Notes: generated by a model from the sequence alone, not told the origin. Counted from the first letter of the stretch, positions 23,010-38,100 are shown. The stretch is 64,000 nt of DNA from Channallabes apus (GCA_030522415.1 CM060108.1:35398756-35462755), one strand, 5' to 3'. Program-made: numbers and translations.

Positions 23010-24843
23010 CAGTGGAACGTCGGATTACGAGCATAATTCGTTCCGGAAGCGGGTTCATATTCCATAACACATAAGAAATAATGGAAACTCAAATTATTCA
23101 TTCCACAGCCCAAAAAAATAACTACATAAAAATAATTAATACAAAATCTAAAGTAAAAAGAAAACCAATTAAGTTAATATAGACAGATAAGTGTTTCCAT
23201 TTGTGCGCACAGGCGCTGTGTATGTGTGTGTGTGTGAGAGACGCTAAAGAAAGGAGCCCCTCCCCCTCTCTCCCTTCTCGTCTTACACAATTACCCTTCC
23301 TCCACTCTTTTCACACATACTGTAATGTATGAACACTGTATGTAAACAAGAAATCTCTCTAATGACACTAAATCGAGCAACAACACTAACGGAATCACTG
23401 CTGTAAAGTAAAAATGAAACAAATTAATCTGCACTTTTAACTGAAAAGAATCGCGAGCAGTGTTTCTGTGCAGAGCAGAGAGAAAGAGTGTGTGTCTGTG
23501 TGTCTGTGAAGGCGAAAGTAGGAGGGGTCTGTGTGTGTGTGAGTGTGTGTGTGGCATGGTGTCCAATGACGCATGCACACACAGAGCAGGCAAAGAGCTA
23601 TGAATTAATAATTAAAAATTAATAGTTGTATTTGTAAGTTGAAATTTATACTCACAGCTCTGATGTGTACACCAATTGTATACTACACATTTATCTTTGC
23701 GCTTTACTTCAGTTTCGCTGTACAACCACAAGTCGGCGCTCACAACCTCTCAGATCTGGCAGTACAACCTCAAATCCCAGCGCTCTGACTTTTGCTACTC
23801 ATTTTGCGATATTCCTGTAGCAAAACTCACTTGTGCACTTGTAAACGCGAACTAGAGAGAGCAGAGTCGGGGGCGGGGCTGGGGTGGAAATGAAGTCATT
23901 TTATTGGTCGATGCCTCACCAATGAACAACGCCAGCCAATGAAGTGGGACGTTTTGTGCGCGATGACGTCACAGACTACGCAGAGCAGCTCGCGCCGTTT
24001 CGGTGGTGTAGTTCATTGGTGAGGCATCGTCAATAAAATGACTTCATTCCCACCCCAGCCCCGACTCTGCTCTCTCTAGTTCGCGTTTACAAGTGCACAA
24101 GTGAGTTTTGCTACAGGAATATCGCAAAATGAGTAGCAAAAGTCAGAGCGCTGGGATTTGAGGTTGTACTGCCAGATCTGAGAGGTTGTGAGCACCGACT
24201 TGTGGTTGTACAGCGAAACTGAAATAAAGCGCAAAGATAAATGTGTAGTACACAATTGTGCCTGTCATTTTGTTCATGTGAGTGACACTTTACACATTTG
24301 TCACTATTAATCTGCAACTTCGAATTCAAAACACAGGTGTACACATCAGAGCTGTGAGTATAAATTTCAACTTACAAATACAACTATTAATTTTACAAGT
24401 TCTCACATTCAAATTTGCAAGCTCTCGGGTTTTGCTACTGTTTTACCTTCATAAAGAGCAGGCTAAGCCTTGAACAGAGAGAGAGAAATGGATCTTTAAC
24501 TTCTCTAGTGAGACTCACTTTTGCTTTACACGCGCGCTGTACACACACATATACAGTACAGACACAAAATAAAATATGTTTTGCATGTTTTTTTTAATGT
24601 TGATTATACCAGTGAGAGACGCGCACTAAGACCCAGCAGGGGAGAAGATTACCCACAATTCCACATCGCAAGAGAGAAAATCCGTTGGCTCAGTTGTGAT
24701 CACGTGACGCTTGGCATCAAAACAAGAACTCGGTACTCGTAAACCAAGACTTGTTCATTTTCCAAGTCAAACTTTATTTAAAATCTTTGCTCATCCTGCG
24801 GAACATTCGCAAACCGCGTTACTCGCAACTCGAGCATTTACTG
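23010..24843. mobile_element. non-autonomous DNA transposon with large internal palindrome
   Basis: Flanked by TA (23008-23009 and 24844-24845). The left end reads CAGTGGAACGTCGGATTACG, a terminus familiar from vertebrate DNA elements; the right end (...cgcaactcgagcatttactg) is a diverged inverse. No transposase frame. The interior is built on a long inverted repeat (23615-24394) with GC-rich centre. Possibly pogo/Tigger-related; the family is uncertain. Confidence 0.65.
23615..24394. repeat. long inverted repeat
   Basis: Inner arms 23673-23927 and 24011-24258 (about 250 bp) are near-perfect complements with a few substitutions and one 6-bp indel. Outer arms 23615-23672 and 24336-24394 also pair; the right side carries an unpaired 77-bp insert (24259-24335). 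The 83-bp loop (23928-24010) contains TGACGTCA. Confidence 0.9.
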
Positions 24844-25084
24844 TAGTTAAAAGATGAGAATGTTATGAGAAAAAATACAGTTTGTGTTTAAGACTTATAT
24901 TTTAATTCCCTTCATGTTTCTAGTGTTTCACTATATTTCTAGGGGTGTTCAAGACTTTCATAAATTAAGCTGTAAAACCTGACTGACATTTCAGAAGACT
25001 TTAAACACAGTTCGCAACTGGTCGAGTTTTAGCTGCAGTAAAACAATTTTAAATGTGCAAATGTTATAAGAAGGCTGTACATCC

Positions 25085-25440
25085 ATGAAGGATAACTTGT
25101 CACCAGCTTGTGGAAGAGACACATCTGTCTGTGAGAACTGTACACACAATCACAAACCAACACCACTTGCACATTACAGGAACTCAGCTGGGAGTGATTG
25201 ACACATTCTCCTTACAGTCCTGACCTCGCTTCAAGCCATTTCCACATGTTTCTGAGCTATTAATGAGAGTTCCTTGGAGGACAGTGCTTCAGACATGGAT
25301 CTGGCGTTAAGCACTAGTGAAACACTGGATCAGTGCATTAGTGTAGCAGGGGATTATATAGAGAAAATATCTTACTCTCATAACTGTGTTCTGTTATTCT
25401 GCGCAATCAAAAGTCCCGGTTTGACTTGAACACCCTTTGT
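25085..25440 (+). pseudogene. mariner transposase relic (C-terminal part)
   Basis: Contains the decayed (Y)SPDLA block (acagtcctgacctcg...) and a readable LDQCISVAGDYIEK, matching the conserved mariner C terminus W-D-K-C-I-x-V-x-G-D-Y. Multiple stops and shifts. Confidence 0.7.
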
Positions 25441-25699
25441 ACATAAGTATTTAAACACACATACACCCTATGTGTTGCAACTAGCGCTGAACAGAGATCC
25501 CAAATTCCCACCCTCGCATGAGCTCTCTTTCATTTCAATGCTGTTTGTTTACTGGAGCTGAATTACAGTTTAAAGATACTTCTTTCCTCTCTGTGTCCCT
25601 CCCCTGAGACAGTCCCTTTCAAGCTGACAAGACAACTGTGACTGTGACTCAGCTCTAAAAGGGTTTTGATGTTGTTATACGATCTCAAGTTTCTTGTGC

Positions 25700-26240
25700 C
25701 TACATCAATGACTAGGGGTAAAAAAGAATAATTTCAGCCCAGACCTCATTCTGTCAAACTGGGCCTTACTGGGGTTAGACATCGATGGTGGTGGAGGAGA
25801 CCGGAGTGCAGTCGGTGTCCCGGTGTGGTTGATGTCAGAGCTCTGTGCAGGCCAAGGATAGTAGAATACAGTTGTAAAAATCTGTTTAAAAACTCCCTGA
25901 GATGGTAATAGGAAGAAACCTTGAGAGGAACCAGACTCAACAGGGAACCCATCCTCATCTGGGTGAAACAGGAAGCAGGAAATGATCTGCATTTATACAG
26001 TGTGTTAGGTGGCGGCAGTTCAGCTATAACAGTTGATGTTAATTGATGTTAATATGGAGTCCAGGTAGTTACTAGTAGGAGACTTGTAGGAAATTCCAGT
26101 CTTGAACTATCGAGCAACTGCAAGCAAGTCAAGTCTTCAGAGAAACAGCTGTCAACACCAGTCGAGACCAGAACCGTCTTCATGGTATAGTGAAACTGTC
26201 ACAAGACACCAGACGCATCCCAAAGAGACACACGGGGCAT
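25700..26240 (-). repeat. retroposon with L2-like 3' module, inverse of the copy at 57.0 kb
   Basis: Antisense match to 57100-57400: aaactccctgagatggtaat, aggaagaaaccttgagagga and aacagggaacccatcctcat, continuing through tggagtccaggtagtt and cagaaccgtcttcat. It extends beyond the other copy on the 26.2-26.4 kb side. The tail is missing. Confidence 0.75.
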
Positions 26241-26404
26241 CCATGTGACAAGATCTCCAACCAGAAGCTGGGCACGAGGATGGATCAGACAGGTCCGGAG
26301 GGCAGAGGGAGTCTGGATCACTGGCAGCTCAGGAACGACATGTGTAGCTCGACAGGGGAGAGAGTCCAGAAGAGGAGAGATACTGTAACAGTTAGTTAGT
26401 TCCA

Positions 26405-26765
26405 AGCACTGTCCGTGAATGATGTATGTTTACTTACCACAGACAGACGAATCTCTTCTGGAAATTTGTGACAAGTTAAATGACGATGTTAAAGGTTCAG
26501 GCGTTCCACTCATTGAATGTTCACGGGAGCGGCAGTGACCTCTGAGCCACCTCTTCTAGGATTGTCATTCATGGACTTTCGCAATATTCAAATGTTTTAC
26601 TGTGACTAAGAGTCTCATCACCGTACTGTGCTTGAAGTCTTATTTCATTCACAAGAAATTTCCTCACACGTCTTGGCTCGACTTGTACACCCCTTATAGT
26701 GTCTGTGGTCATGTGGAGTCTCTTTCCGTTAATGAATGAGGTGGACGATGACTGTATGACCTGCA
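26405..26765 (-). pseudogene. mariner transposase relic (N-terminal part)
   Basis: The antisense frame contains VRKFLVNEIRLQAQYGDETL followed by SHSKTFEYC, the N-terminal helix-turn-helix block of mariner transposases. It probably belongs to the same dead family as the relics at 25.1 and 30.0 kb, but lies in the opposite orientation. Confidence 0.65.
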
Positions 26766-27586
26766 ACCGGCAGGCACGTAAAAGATTGCTCTACTTGATC
26801 AAATTAAGACTTAGTTGAGATGTTGGTGCCACAGCTGTCTCAGCAGGCTGCTACACAAAGCAGCTGCATATGTTGCGCATGGCAGCGATGAGTCCAGTTC
26901 CCATGTTTCACACCTCTGTTCGTCAATGCTCGTTCTGAGTGATCCTCTGACGCATGACGCATTTCGGTGATCGTCATTCTCATAGCCGTCCTGCATTTTG
27001 TTTCTCTGCCTTCGTCAGCTGTCTAATTAAAGATGCTGGTGCTCACATTTTGTGCAGGCTGGATTTCTAGATGATCTGCAGGGGCTGATGGGATTGTGCC
27101 TCTGTAGGACTCCCCAGTGGCATATGGAGTAATTACAGTTAAATCAAAGTGAAGTGGCGCAAGCATAAACAGGCAGCAGAAGCCATTCAGCTCATTTCCT
27201 TCTCTAGGCTTCAAGACCAAATGGTGTGTGAGTGTGTGTGTCGCAGCCAGGCAGGATATACAGACAGCACTGAGTCAGCTAATGATGAACTAACAACGTG
27301 TGATGATGTCATACCTGCAAAAAACACAGATGGTTCAAATAATTCCGGGCTGACTTTCTACTTATGAAAGCAGTTTGCCATTCATCTCCGGGGAGGCGGG
27401 AACTTTCCTCAAAAAAAAAGGTATGATTTTAGATTTTTTTTAGATTATTGGTGTTCAAGCTTTCAAAAACAAAATTATGGCAGACGTGAATGTTTAGGTG
27501 CTTTTTCTAGCTGTGGATATTTACATCACTCTCCAAACACAATAACTTGAAAGACAATGAGCTCCCAGACCATGTTGATGCCCAAC
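26766..27586. other. unassigned sequence between transposon relics
   Basis: Short frames only, none recognised. 26800-27010 may be further mariner debris. Confidence 0.4.
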
Positions 27587-27588
27587 TA

Positions 27589-29340
<1,752 letters not shown>

Positions 29341-29492
29341 ATTAGCTAATTCCTGCTAGGGTGTGTGATAACTGTTTATGACAGAGGACACCCTGGCACA
29401 GAGTCCTTGTTGCCTCATCTCTTGATCGAGTGTAGGAGGATTTCTCACCCAGTGAGTCATCGATACTGCAAGTGTGTGGGTGTTCACAAGAG

Positions 29493-29840
29493 TGGGTGTG
29501 TGTGTGTGTGTGTGTGTGTGTGTCCATTTTCTGGTTTTTAGGGGTTTGTGAGGACGCATTTTCCTCCATAAAGCATAATGTTGGATATATGTGACAATTA
29601 TGATCTTGTGCCTAGTTGCCAAGAAACAAATGCTTTCTCAATGAATGCATGAATGGGCTTAGCACAAGTAAAAGGAAATACTGTACAATATCACTGTGTG
29701 TCAGGAGGTGGCGCGCTCTCTCTCTCCCTCTCTTTCTCCCTCTCTCTCTCTCTCTCTCGGTCTCTCTCTCTCTCCTTTTCCCTCTCACTCACAAGGCTCA
29801 GTGCAGAGCTCTTCTCTCTGTAGTCTCTCTCTCACTAACA
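29493..29840. repeat. (GT)n then CT-rich low-complexity tract
   Basis: (GT)n at 29493-29522 and an imperfect CT-rich run at 29714-29835. Between them is unassigned sequence. Confidence 0.85.
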
Positions 29841-30039
29841 TCATGACACTTCAGCGGGGGTAGCCCCAGCAGCAACTGTTTGTATGGTTGCTACCAATTG
29901 AAGTGATAAAGCACTTACTTTAAAGGGCATTTCAAAAACCTGATGGACACTTCACTTTTAAGATTCCTAACGATGTTTTATGAAGATGTAAAAAAATGTC
30001 TAACTGGGACTTTTGATGAAATTTCTTATGAATGAATGA

Positions 30040-30600
30040 AGGGATAAACCTGATGAGCCTCTTAGCTGCAATGAAGCATTTGAATGGAGTAAATGTTTAT
30101 GAGAAGCCGGAAGTCTGTGAGTGACGATCTCGGTTGAGGTAACCCAGAGCTCACTCCAGTCATTCCCGTGAACATTCGATGAGTGGATCACCTGATCCTG
30201 GAAAATGGACAGATTTCTTGTCACCAACTTGCCGAAGAGACGCATCCGTCTGTGGGAACTGTACACATAATCATTCACGAACACCACTTGCAGATTACAG
30301 AAATTTGACTGGAAGTTATTGCCACATCTAACATACAGTCCTGATCTGGCTAAGCTGTTTCCACATGTTTGGGCCATTAAAGGAGTTCCTGTGAGGCCAG
30401 AGTTTCAGACATGGAGCAGATAGTCCAACCGTGGCTCTGGTGTACTGAGAGAACTTTCTATTTTTATATTATCTAAGGACTAATGAAACACTGGGATAAG
30501 TGTATTAGTGTAGAATGGGATTATAAAGCATGTTTTTACTCTTATAACTGTGTTTATCCTGATTTTGATTGTGTTAGTCTAAGCAGAGAAAATTACCTCT
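30040..30600 (+). pseudogene. mariner transposase relic
   Basis: Homologous to 25085-25440. The frame gives TYSPDLA-like, HMFGPLKEFL-like and DKCISVEWDY. A 125-codon antisense frame across it is incidental. Confidence 0.7.
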
Positions 30601-31264
30601 TGTAGCTCTGTTTGATTTGTTTATCGTTATCTAAAGTAAATTCCTAGAGCTTGTGCTTTTTTTTCCTTTACAAACGTGCAAAATCAGGATAAATTGCCGA
30701 TTAAATGAAACTAGGATGAATCTAGTGTTTAGCTCACAAACATCAAATCAGTGTTGGTAATAGTGCAACTAAAAGCATCCTAAATGGCCAGTGACATTGT
30801 GTTCACACGAGAAGACGTTTTTGAAGTGCGGAGAGTCTGAGCGAGTAATGCTTTAAATGCTTTAAAAAAAATTCATATTTCTTTGAGTATTGATTCTAAA
30901 ATTGCTGTAAGCTTCTAGAAGCATTTGACCTGTAAAAATAAAACAAAATCTGTAGTGTCCGTAACCATCTCGAATTCATGTTGCAATATCTTATCTTATT
31001 ATAATCTAATCTTACAGTATTATTAAAAAATATGTTCAGTTTAGCATAATACACCTTTTTCAGTTTTATGTCTTTTCATGTGAAATCTAAATTGCCCAAA
31101 TGTCATCTGAATGCCAGTTAAGATTGTTGATTCAAGATTTGAATTCAAAAAAGTTACAGACACTACATAAAAGGGCATGAAATTGTATTTAGGAAACACT
31201 TTTAGCACCAATACCGTGTTCTGTCTGTTATGTTTCTTGAAATGTTACACTGCTAGGAATCCTT
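30600..31264. other. unassigned AT-rich sequence
   Basis: No gene or repeat family recognised. Confidence 0.5.
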
Positions 31265-31560
31265 GTTCCTTGAACTTGAGACATGAACCAGTGAGACACA
31301 GGAGCAGATAATGACAGATGATCAGGTTGGTGATTAATATACTGCTGATGCTGAACGCTGACTGGTTGGAACAGACGAGAGGGGAAATGAGGTCGCTGCT
31401 GAGATTGTTACGACAAAATCTTTAGGCACTGGTCAGTAAAACATTGCAGTAAAAATTGTGTTCCTGTTTTTTTACGTTAATTTACATCATTGAATTTAAT
31501 ATCAAGAAATGAGGGGTGTCTCAACACTTATACTGTAGTCAGTACTGCATTTTCAACACA
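31265..31560. mobile_element. partial copy of the 50.4-kb MITE family
   Basis: Shares atgaaccagtgagacacagg, gatgatcaggttggtgatta and ggaacagacgagaggggaaa with 50580-50710, and ends near gtcagtactgca. The left end was not found. Confidence 0.6.
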
Positions 31561-31764
31561 GCTTGTGGATTTGGTAGATGTTAAGGTTGTGAACACTGAA
31601 GGTGGAGTTGTGTAGGAGTTTTGGTGAATCGTTACCCACAGTGCAGGTTACATAAACCGGAACACTTTAATTATTCATGTGTGGACCTTTTAAGCTCAAC
31701 CTGAGCTAGGGCGTGAATACATCTCTCTCTCTCTCTCTCTCTCTTACACTTATACACCAATCGC

Positions 31765-32260
31765 CCATAACATTCAAAGCACCTAGGTATTAGGTTCCCT
31801 TTGTGTCCCTAGGACAGCTCTGGCTCCCCAGGGCATAAACCACAAGACATTTAGAGGTGTGCTGTGGTGTCTGTCACTAGGGCGTTGGCAGTGGATCCTT
31901 TGGGTTCTGGGGGTGGGGCTTTGTGGTTCAGACTCGTTCCCATTGGTGATTGGGGTAAGGGGAATTGACAAGCTGGGTCAGCAGCTTTGAATTCTTTGCC
32001 TTTTGGGCCACTTGTGTGGCAGGCTGTGGTGCGCTGTGTGTTCTGCTGCATTTTCATCATTTCCAGTGTTTAATTTTAGGGTAGATTGTGCTGCATTGGT
32101 TTTTCTGTGGGATCAGGCTGAATGGGCTGGTCTTTGGTTCCTCCAGGCATGGGGAAACCTTGGGCGCCCATGATTCTGACACCAGGTCATCTCTTAGTGG
32201 TCATAGTGTTTACGGCTGATGAGACCACACAGTCTTTTATTAATAACTTATACCACTATG
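31765..32260 (-). mobile_element. decayed DNA-transposon-like repeat
   Basis: Begins caatcgcccataacattcaa and includes gaggtgtgctgtggtgtctg and gcagtggatcctttgggttc. From memory these blocks belong to a common fish DNA transposon read in antisense. The apparent short frames in it are relics. Confidence 0.55.
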
Positions 32261-33384
32261 CTAGTGAATTATTGAATATAATGGTGTTTAGGTTTAGACA
32301 AATATGTAATTATTGATGGGATTCAATTTTCTATTTGGAAGGAGTCTCCAGTGTCAGGGCTTGGTAACCGTCAGGAGTTTCAAACCATGGGAATACATGA
32401 CCATTTCCAGGACAAGCTGCATTTTTTTAACAGGAACTTGTTTCTCGATGTTTCACACCTACTGTAAATTGTCAAAAAGCAAAAAGTATCGTTCATTCAT
32501 AAATAATTTTTTTGTTTCAGTATAAGAGGAGTAACACATACAGTACATGTGACATACCTCATGGTGGTAACAGTGCTGTACCTCTTTCCCCCTATTGACT
32601 GTTATACTGTAACAGCATCCTCAAAGTGTTTGGCCTAATTGCACGTAGTCTTCAGTTACTAGACATATTAATTACACATAACCATCAAATTTCAAACTAT
32701 TACCCCTGACACCTAACACCACAATTTCAAACTGTACCCACCATGTTGAACAGGATATAAATCGCATATCATACAAAAATCCCAGTCCCCGTGTCTACTC
32801 TTACACTTTCAACGCAATAAAACACAGAGATTGCAGGTGGTTGTTGAGTTTTATTTCGCAAAGTTTTTTCTTCATGTACTTTTTTCATCATATATGTACA
32901 GTATTAAAAAATAAATCATTTTTCATTCGGGGATACATTCCACATGTACAGTGCAATGTGGAGCATGTCCCGCTCATAAAGTGCATCGTACTTGTCATCA
33001 GATTTAAATTCACAATACAAAGAAAGAAACAACAACAAAAAAGAATACAGACAGCAACTGATAGTTTACATCACAGTATTGTTTAAACCAGTGAGCGTCC
33101 TCAGCCGGCCGCTTGTTTATCCTGTACGACATATAATTTTCATTCAAAATAGATGCATGAATTGTGCTGATTATTTTTCCCTTCACAAGGTTTCTGTTTC
33201 CACTCCATGCATGTGGAAGAGTGAAAAGAAACGAAAAAAGTTGCTGGCTATTAATGGACATCAGTCGCCAACAGGACTAATGTGCATATCAATGAGTCGC
33301 ATTAGACGTATGTTTATTTCTAGTAGACTAATGATTCGGTCTTTCTGGAAGTCCTCTCCCTCTAATGTCGCTCTCTGAAGAAGA

Positions 33385-33640
33385 AGAAAGAAGATGAGCT
33401 CTGGTTAATGGCCTTAATGGTGCTGCGGGATAAATTTAACATTTCGCGCCCTGCAATTCTTTGAGACACTATTTTTGGAGCGGACAGATTTAGGTGTAAT
33501 AAAGCACCCATGCGGTCGGTGCTGTCTTTCAGCCGTCCTTTCTTCCTGTTTGGAGATGCAAGTGGCAGCGTCATCCAGGCAGCCCACAAACCACAAGTCT
33601 GAGGTATACAAAGCTATTTCTTTCCCTGCCCCTTTGTCTA
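33385..33640. other. high-complexity block, candidate conserved non-coding element
   Basis: Repeat-free, balanced composition in an AT-rich desert downstream of gpr12. Homeodomain-like taatgg motifs near 33406-33418 and no coding frame that resembles a protein. Conservation cannot be judged without alignment. Confidence 0.3.
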
Positions 33641-34045
33641 TCTTTAGGCTAGACTGTAGTGCCTCATATTTACACCTCCTTGTGAGATAGAAAAGCTAGA
33701 AAACCTAGACAGGTCAGGATTGAGCAGGTGGCAGGAGGTGGACATTGTCTGACTCAGAGAGGAGGGATGGAGTCAGTAGGACACCGCGTGGAAAGAAGGC
33801 GGCCAAATCACGCGCGAAGGCTATTCCCGGTTTCCAGGTGTCTTGTTTTATTCAATCAGAATGTGGATTCGCCTGATCATGATGGAAAAACATTGTCGGT
33901 TCTGTCGGATAATCGATTATAGAAATGAATCGCAATGACGATAATTGAGTATTTGGGTGCTGCACTGATGAATGAATACGAATTGATGGGAGACTGATCT
34001 AAGATCATCACAGTTGAACAAGTCTTGGGTTGTATCTCAAAACAT

Positions 34046-34243
34046 ACATTTACATTTAGGCATTTGGCAGACGCTCTTATCCAGAGCGACTTACATTTTT
34101 ATCTCATTACACATCTGAGCAATTGAGGGTTAAGGGCCTTGCTCAAGGGCCCAACAGTGGAAACTTGGTGGTTGTGGGATTTGAACCTGGGATCTTCCGA
34201 ACCGTAGTCCAATGCCTTAACCACTGAGCTACCCCTGGCCCCC
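34046..34243 (-). repeat. second tRNA-derived SINE family
   Basis: Antisense copy: atttggcagacgctcttatc, cagagcgacttacattttta and aagggccttgctcaagggcc, ending in a complement of a tRNA-like head (ttaaccactgagctacccct). A very common fish SINE type. Confidence 0.82.
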
Positions 34244-34611
34244 AAGCTTACATTCTTTAAGCTAACACCATAAAGGGATAATTGGCCAGACTTCAAGCTA
34301 TTTTTGCAGAGTGTGCTAGTTTTCATCATCACTCAACTTGGCCAGGATTCTTACTTTCACAATATGAGGCAATGTGACATGACAAACTAATGGATTTAAT
34401 TCACCAATATCTTCAATCTCTTAAATCTCTACACGTCTAGACGCACCTAGAATGCCACCTTAAAGGCTCTACGTAGGACCCGATTAACCCCTTAAAAGAC
34501 CCTTTTGTAAAGGGTGCACCAAGTATCAAGAGACTTTTATATGCCTGGTAGGCTCTATGTATTAAAAATAAAAAAATTATAAAAACAGTAATTTGAAGTT
34601 TGTTCCATATA

Positions 34612-35125
34612 CAGTGGTCCAAAAAATCTGAGAGCAGGAGTGAAAATGCTTCCGTTTTGCTTTCTAATTTTCATTACGAAGTCTAACACTTACAGCAACT
34701 TGAGTGAAAAGTAAAAGCGTTAAAGTATTTACATGATTTTATTTATTTTTATTTTTTGGTATTTGATACATTCTATTTCATTTTAATGACAGCGTACATC
34801 CGCACTGTCACGGCCTCCACAAGTTTGTGGAAAACCTGATGAATCATTTAAGATTGAATCTATCTAATGTGTCATCTGAACATGTCCTTCAGTAGAAGAG
34901 ATTACCCATGAGGAAAATCTGACCTTTTGTACAAAGAAGTTAGCAACATGGTCAATGTAGTACATCTGCCTAAATTTAAATAAAAACCTAGAAATAGTGC
35001 AGAATCTTTACAGTTCTTGAACATTTACTTTATTTTTTGTAAGTTTTCCAAAATTTGAAACTTTTGGTTTTTTTCCAGTTTTAAGTCCCAGATTTTCAAC
35101 ATGGTCTCAGACTTTTGGACCACTC
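34612..35125. mobile_element. MITE-like element
   Basis: Starts after TA with CAGTGGTCCAAAAAATCTGA and ends with the near complement (tctcagacttttggaccact). No coding capacity, AT-rich interior. Tc1/mariner-type non-autonomous element. Confidence 0.7.
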
Positions 35126-35156
35126 TCAACATGTAGAAATTACAACATAGACTTAA

Positions 35157-35187
35157 ACATAAATAAATAAATAAATAAATAAATAAT
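35157..35187. repeat. (AAAT)n microsatellite
   Basis: About seven units just outside the MITE at 34612-35125. Confidence 0.9.
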
Positions 35188-35189
35188 AA

Positions 35190-38100
35190 ACAGTTTCTAA
35201 AATGGGTCATTAAATAATTCAGTATTCTTAGATTCCATAATAGTTTTGATTTTCTAATGGAAAGATCTGCTGAAGATTCTCTGTTTTGTTTTGTTCCTCA
35301 GAGTCGATAATAGAGGTGTTGATCAAAAATATAATCCTTGCTTGTATTCTTTTCTAATAATTAAGTAAGTAAGACACTAATAAAATTATGGCACTTTTTG
35401 CATCAGCGAGACTTTTTTTTTTTTTTTTTTGGAAACCATTTACAAGAAAACAGATATTATATACATATACACACATTGACACCACAATGTTGTAAAACTC
35501 ATGCCCTGATGTGTATAAAAATAGAATGTATCTATACAGCATTGCATATGAAAAATAACCCTTAGCGCCCCTGAAGAAAATCAATCTATGGCATTCCCAT
35601 TAAGTATACTTCTGGAAATATGATATCTAACAATAGAGACTGGCATCAAAACATTAAGATTTCAAGCGGAATTGGACACTGATGCCCATTCAAGATACAT
35701 GTGAGTGAAACATACAATTAGCTCTTTTTCTTTTCACACACGTTAAAAAAAAAATTTAAAACAAATCAAACTGAGTGTTTCTTCTGAGCATTCAGATTGT
35801 AGGACAGCTCTGAAATAAAGTCCATCAGATAAGGTGTAGGTCACTATGTGTCTGAGGTTAATCAGTGTGTGCATGTGTGTGTGTATTTTATAGGGCTTTC
35901 ACCAATATTCAGCCCTCTAAACTTTCATAGCTCTGATTTTAAAAGCAGAAACTTGTTCTCTGACCTGTTTGGTCTCTTCAAGTATCAGGGTTCAATTAGC
36001 TCTGTTCAGAGTTCATTCAAAGTTCAATTAGCTCTAGTTAAGTTCAGTTCAAGGTTAAATTCGCTTTGCTCAAGGATAAATTAGCTCTGCTCATGGTCGG
36101 TTTGATGTTGAATTAGCTCTGTCGATGGCCTCCTTGAGATTAGCATTATCAATGGGCAGTGCACATTGATAGATTATTGCAGTTAATAAAAAGTAAGGCC
36201 CAAAACAACATCATATAATTTTTTTTGACTTGGGAGTGAAAAGGATGACGGCTTTTGTTCTCCCTTCTTGTTCCAGAATGAAACGTTTTTACACCTATTT
36301 CCATGCAACTTGTTGACAACAAAGTGTACACTTCACTATTTGAAAAAAAAAAAAAAACACCAAAAGTTAAAATACACAATACATACATGTATGTTCTATT
36401 AATAATTTATACATATGATGAACTGAGATCGGTGAGGGCAGCTGTAAGTCCCATTTAATTTAAAGGACATCTGAAGCTTAAGGAGATGAAGGCTCCAGTG
36501 CCCTAAGTTGTTGTTGTTGTTGTTGTTTTTTTCCCCTTTTTTCACATGGGAAACCATTTTAAATGTCTAAATCTTTAGCTAGTTGACTACATGTCTTACA
36601 GCTCTGGGTAGATTTAAGACACAGCCGCAGTTTTGAATGACAGCACATGGTCCATTTTCATTAACCTCAATTCAGGAACATTCAGTCCAGTGCCTGCTGC
36701 CCCAGTTACCTGATACCAATATAAGCTATTAATATATTTATATCTACACTATGCTCATGGTATTTGTGTGTCAGAGTTTCCATGGTTTCATAAGATAGCT
36801 GTCTTATTTACTGATGATTTACACTTGTGAGGGGCAGATTTAATGCAGAGCTGTAAACTCAAAAGGAGAAAACAATTACGATAAAGATTTTAAATTAAAA
36901 AGACAGGACTGTCTTGTACTGTAGTTGAACAAAAATACAATAACTTTGTCCATTGTAATACTGGTGAATACTTTTGTGTCAGCTTGAATTAGACTTTTGG
37001 ACAAGAGATGGTTTTGCATTTTTTTTTATCAATCTAATTTAAGCCTAATTTTATAGAATTGATATTAAATGAAGCAGCATATTCATTCTACACTCATGGT
37101 GTCTGCTATGTTTTATCAAATATACAGATAAACATTTATATTTAGTATCAAGCTCTGCACTTTTGGAAAACAGATTAAGTCTAGAATCTTGAAGGGTTCC
37201 ACAGACTGTCCCTAGGGGGAAACCCTTCAAGATTACAGTGAAAAAACACTGTAGCATACATTTTACCTTTTCAGACAGGGTTCTACATTGGGGACATTGT
37301 GACTCGGTGGATAATGCTTTCAAATACTGATACTGTATAGATGTCAGTTCAAATCCCAGGACTACTGGGCTGCCATTGTTGACCATTGTTTCCTGTGAAA
37401 TTTTAAGACACTTTAGCTAAAAGCACTGGCCAACAGAGTGCAACAGTAAATGTAAATGTGAATATTGAATAAAATGAACCATCAGCTACAGTACACCGAG
37501 AACCACAGTAAAAGCAGATTAAAAAGCAGACTTACCCTGCCCTGTCTTTATCTGATCCTAATAAAGAAATGAAATTAACATCTGGACTAAATAGGTAGAG
37601 ATTGCGAAGTGTGTGTGGAGTTTGCACATTCCTACAAAAAAGAAAAGTGTGGTTTCAGGAATGGACTGGTGAGTGCACTGGTTGCTGTCCATGGTGCTGA
37701 AGGCAGTGCATATACGTACATGTACTGCATCTATGGCAGTGTGTTTATGCTATGATCATACCAAAACATTTCCATGGATTCTAAACCAACGAGCAAGGTT
37801 AACACACAGATATTAAAATTTCTGTTAAGACAGTTGCAAAGTTGGTCTCAAATGCCAGTTTCTTTCATCTTTAGTTCATTTCTCTATAAAGCTATTCTTT
37901 ATATGAAGGCCATTCGAAGGCACAGTGACCAACTCTGCTGACAACTAATAAAGAAAAAACATTCAAAACAGACTTTCTTGCGCACCTTATTTGATTGATA
38001 TCTAGCACTAGATGTGTGGGTTTAGGGTGCCAAAAAATTTAGGCTTTTGATTGAACATATAAAGAATTTGTCTTCTCAGTGCACCTTAGCTGATCTGGTA

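Noticed and set aside
30000..30377. 125-codon antisense frame
   Set aside because: It lies antisense to a mariner relic whose conserved motifs are on the other strand.
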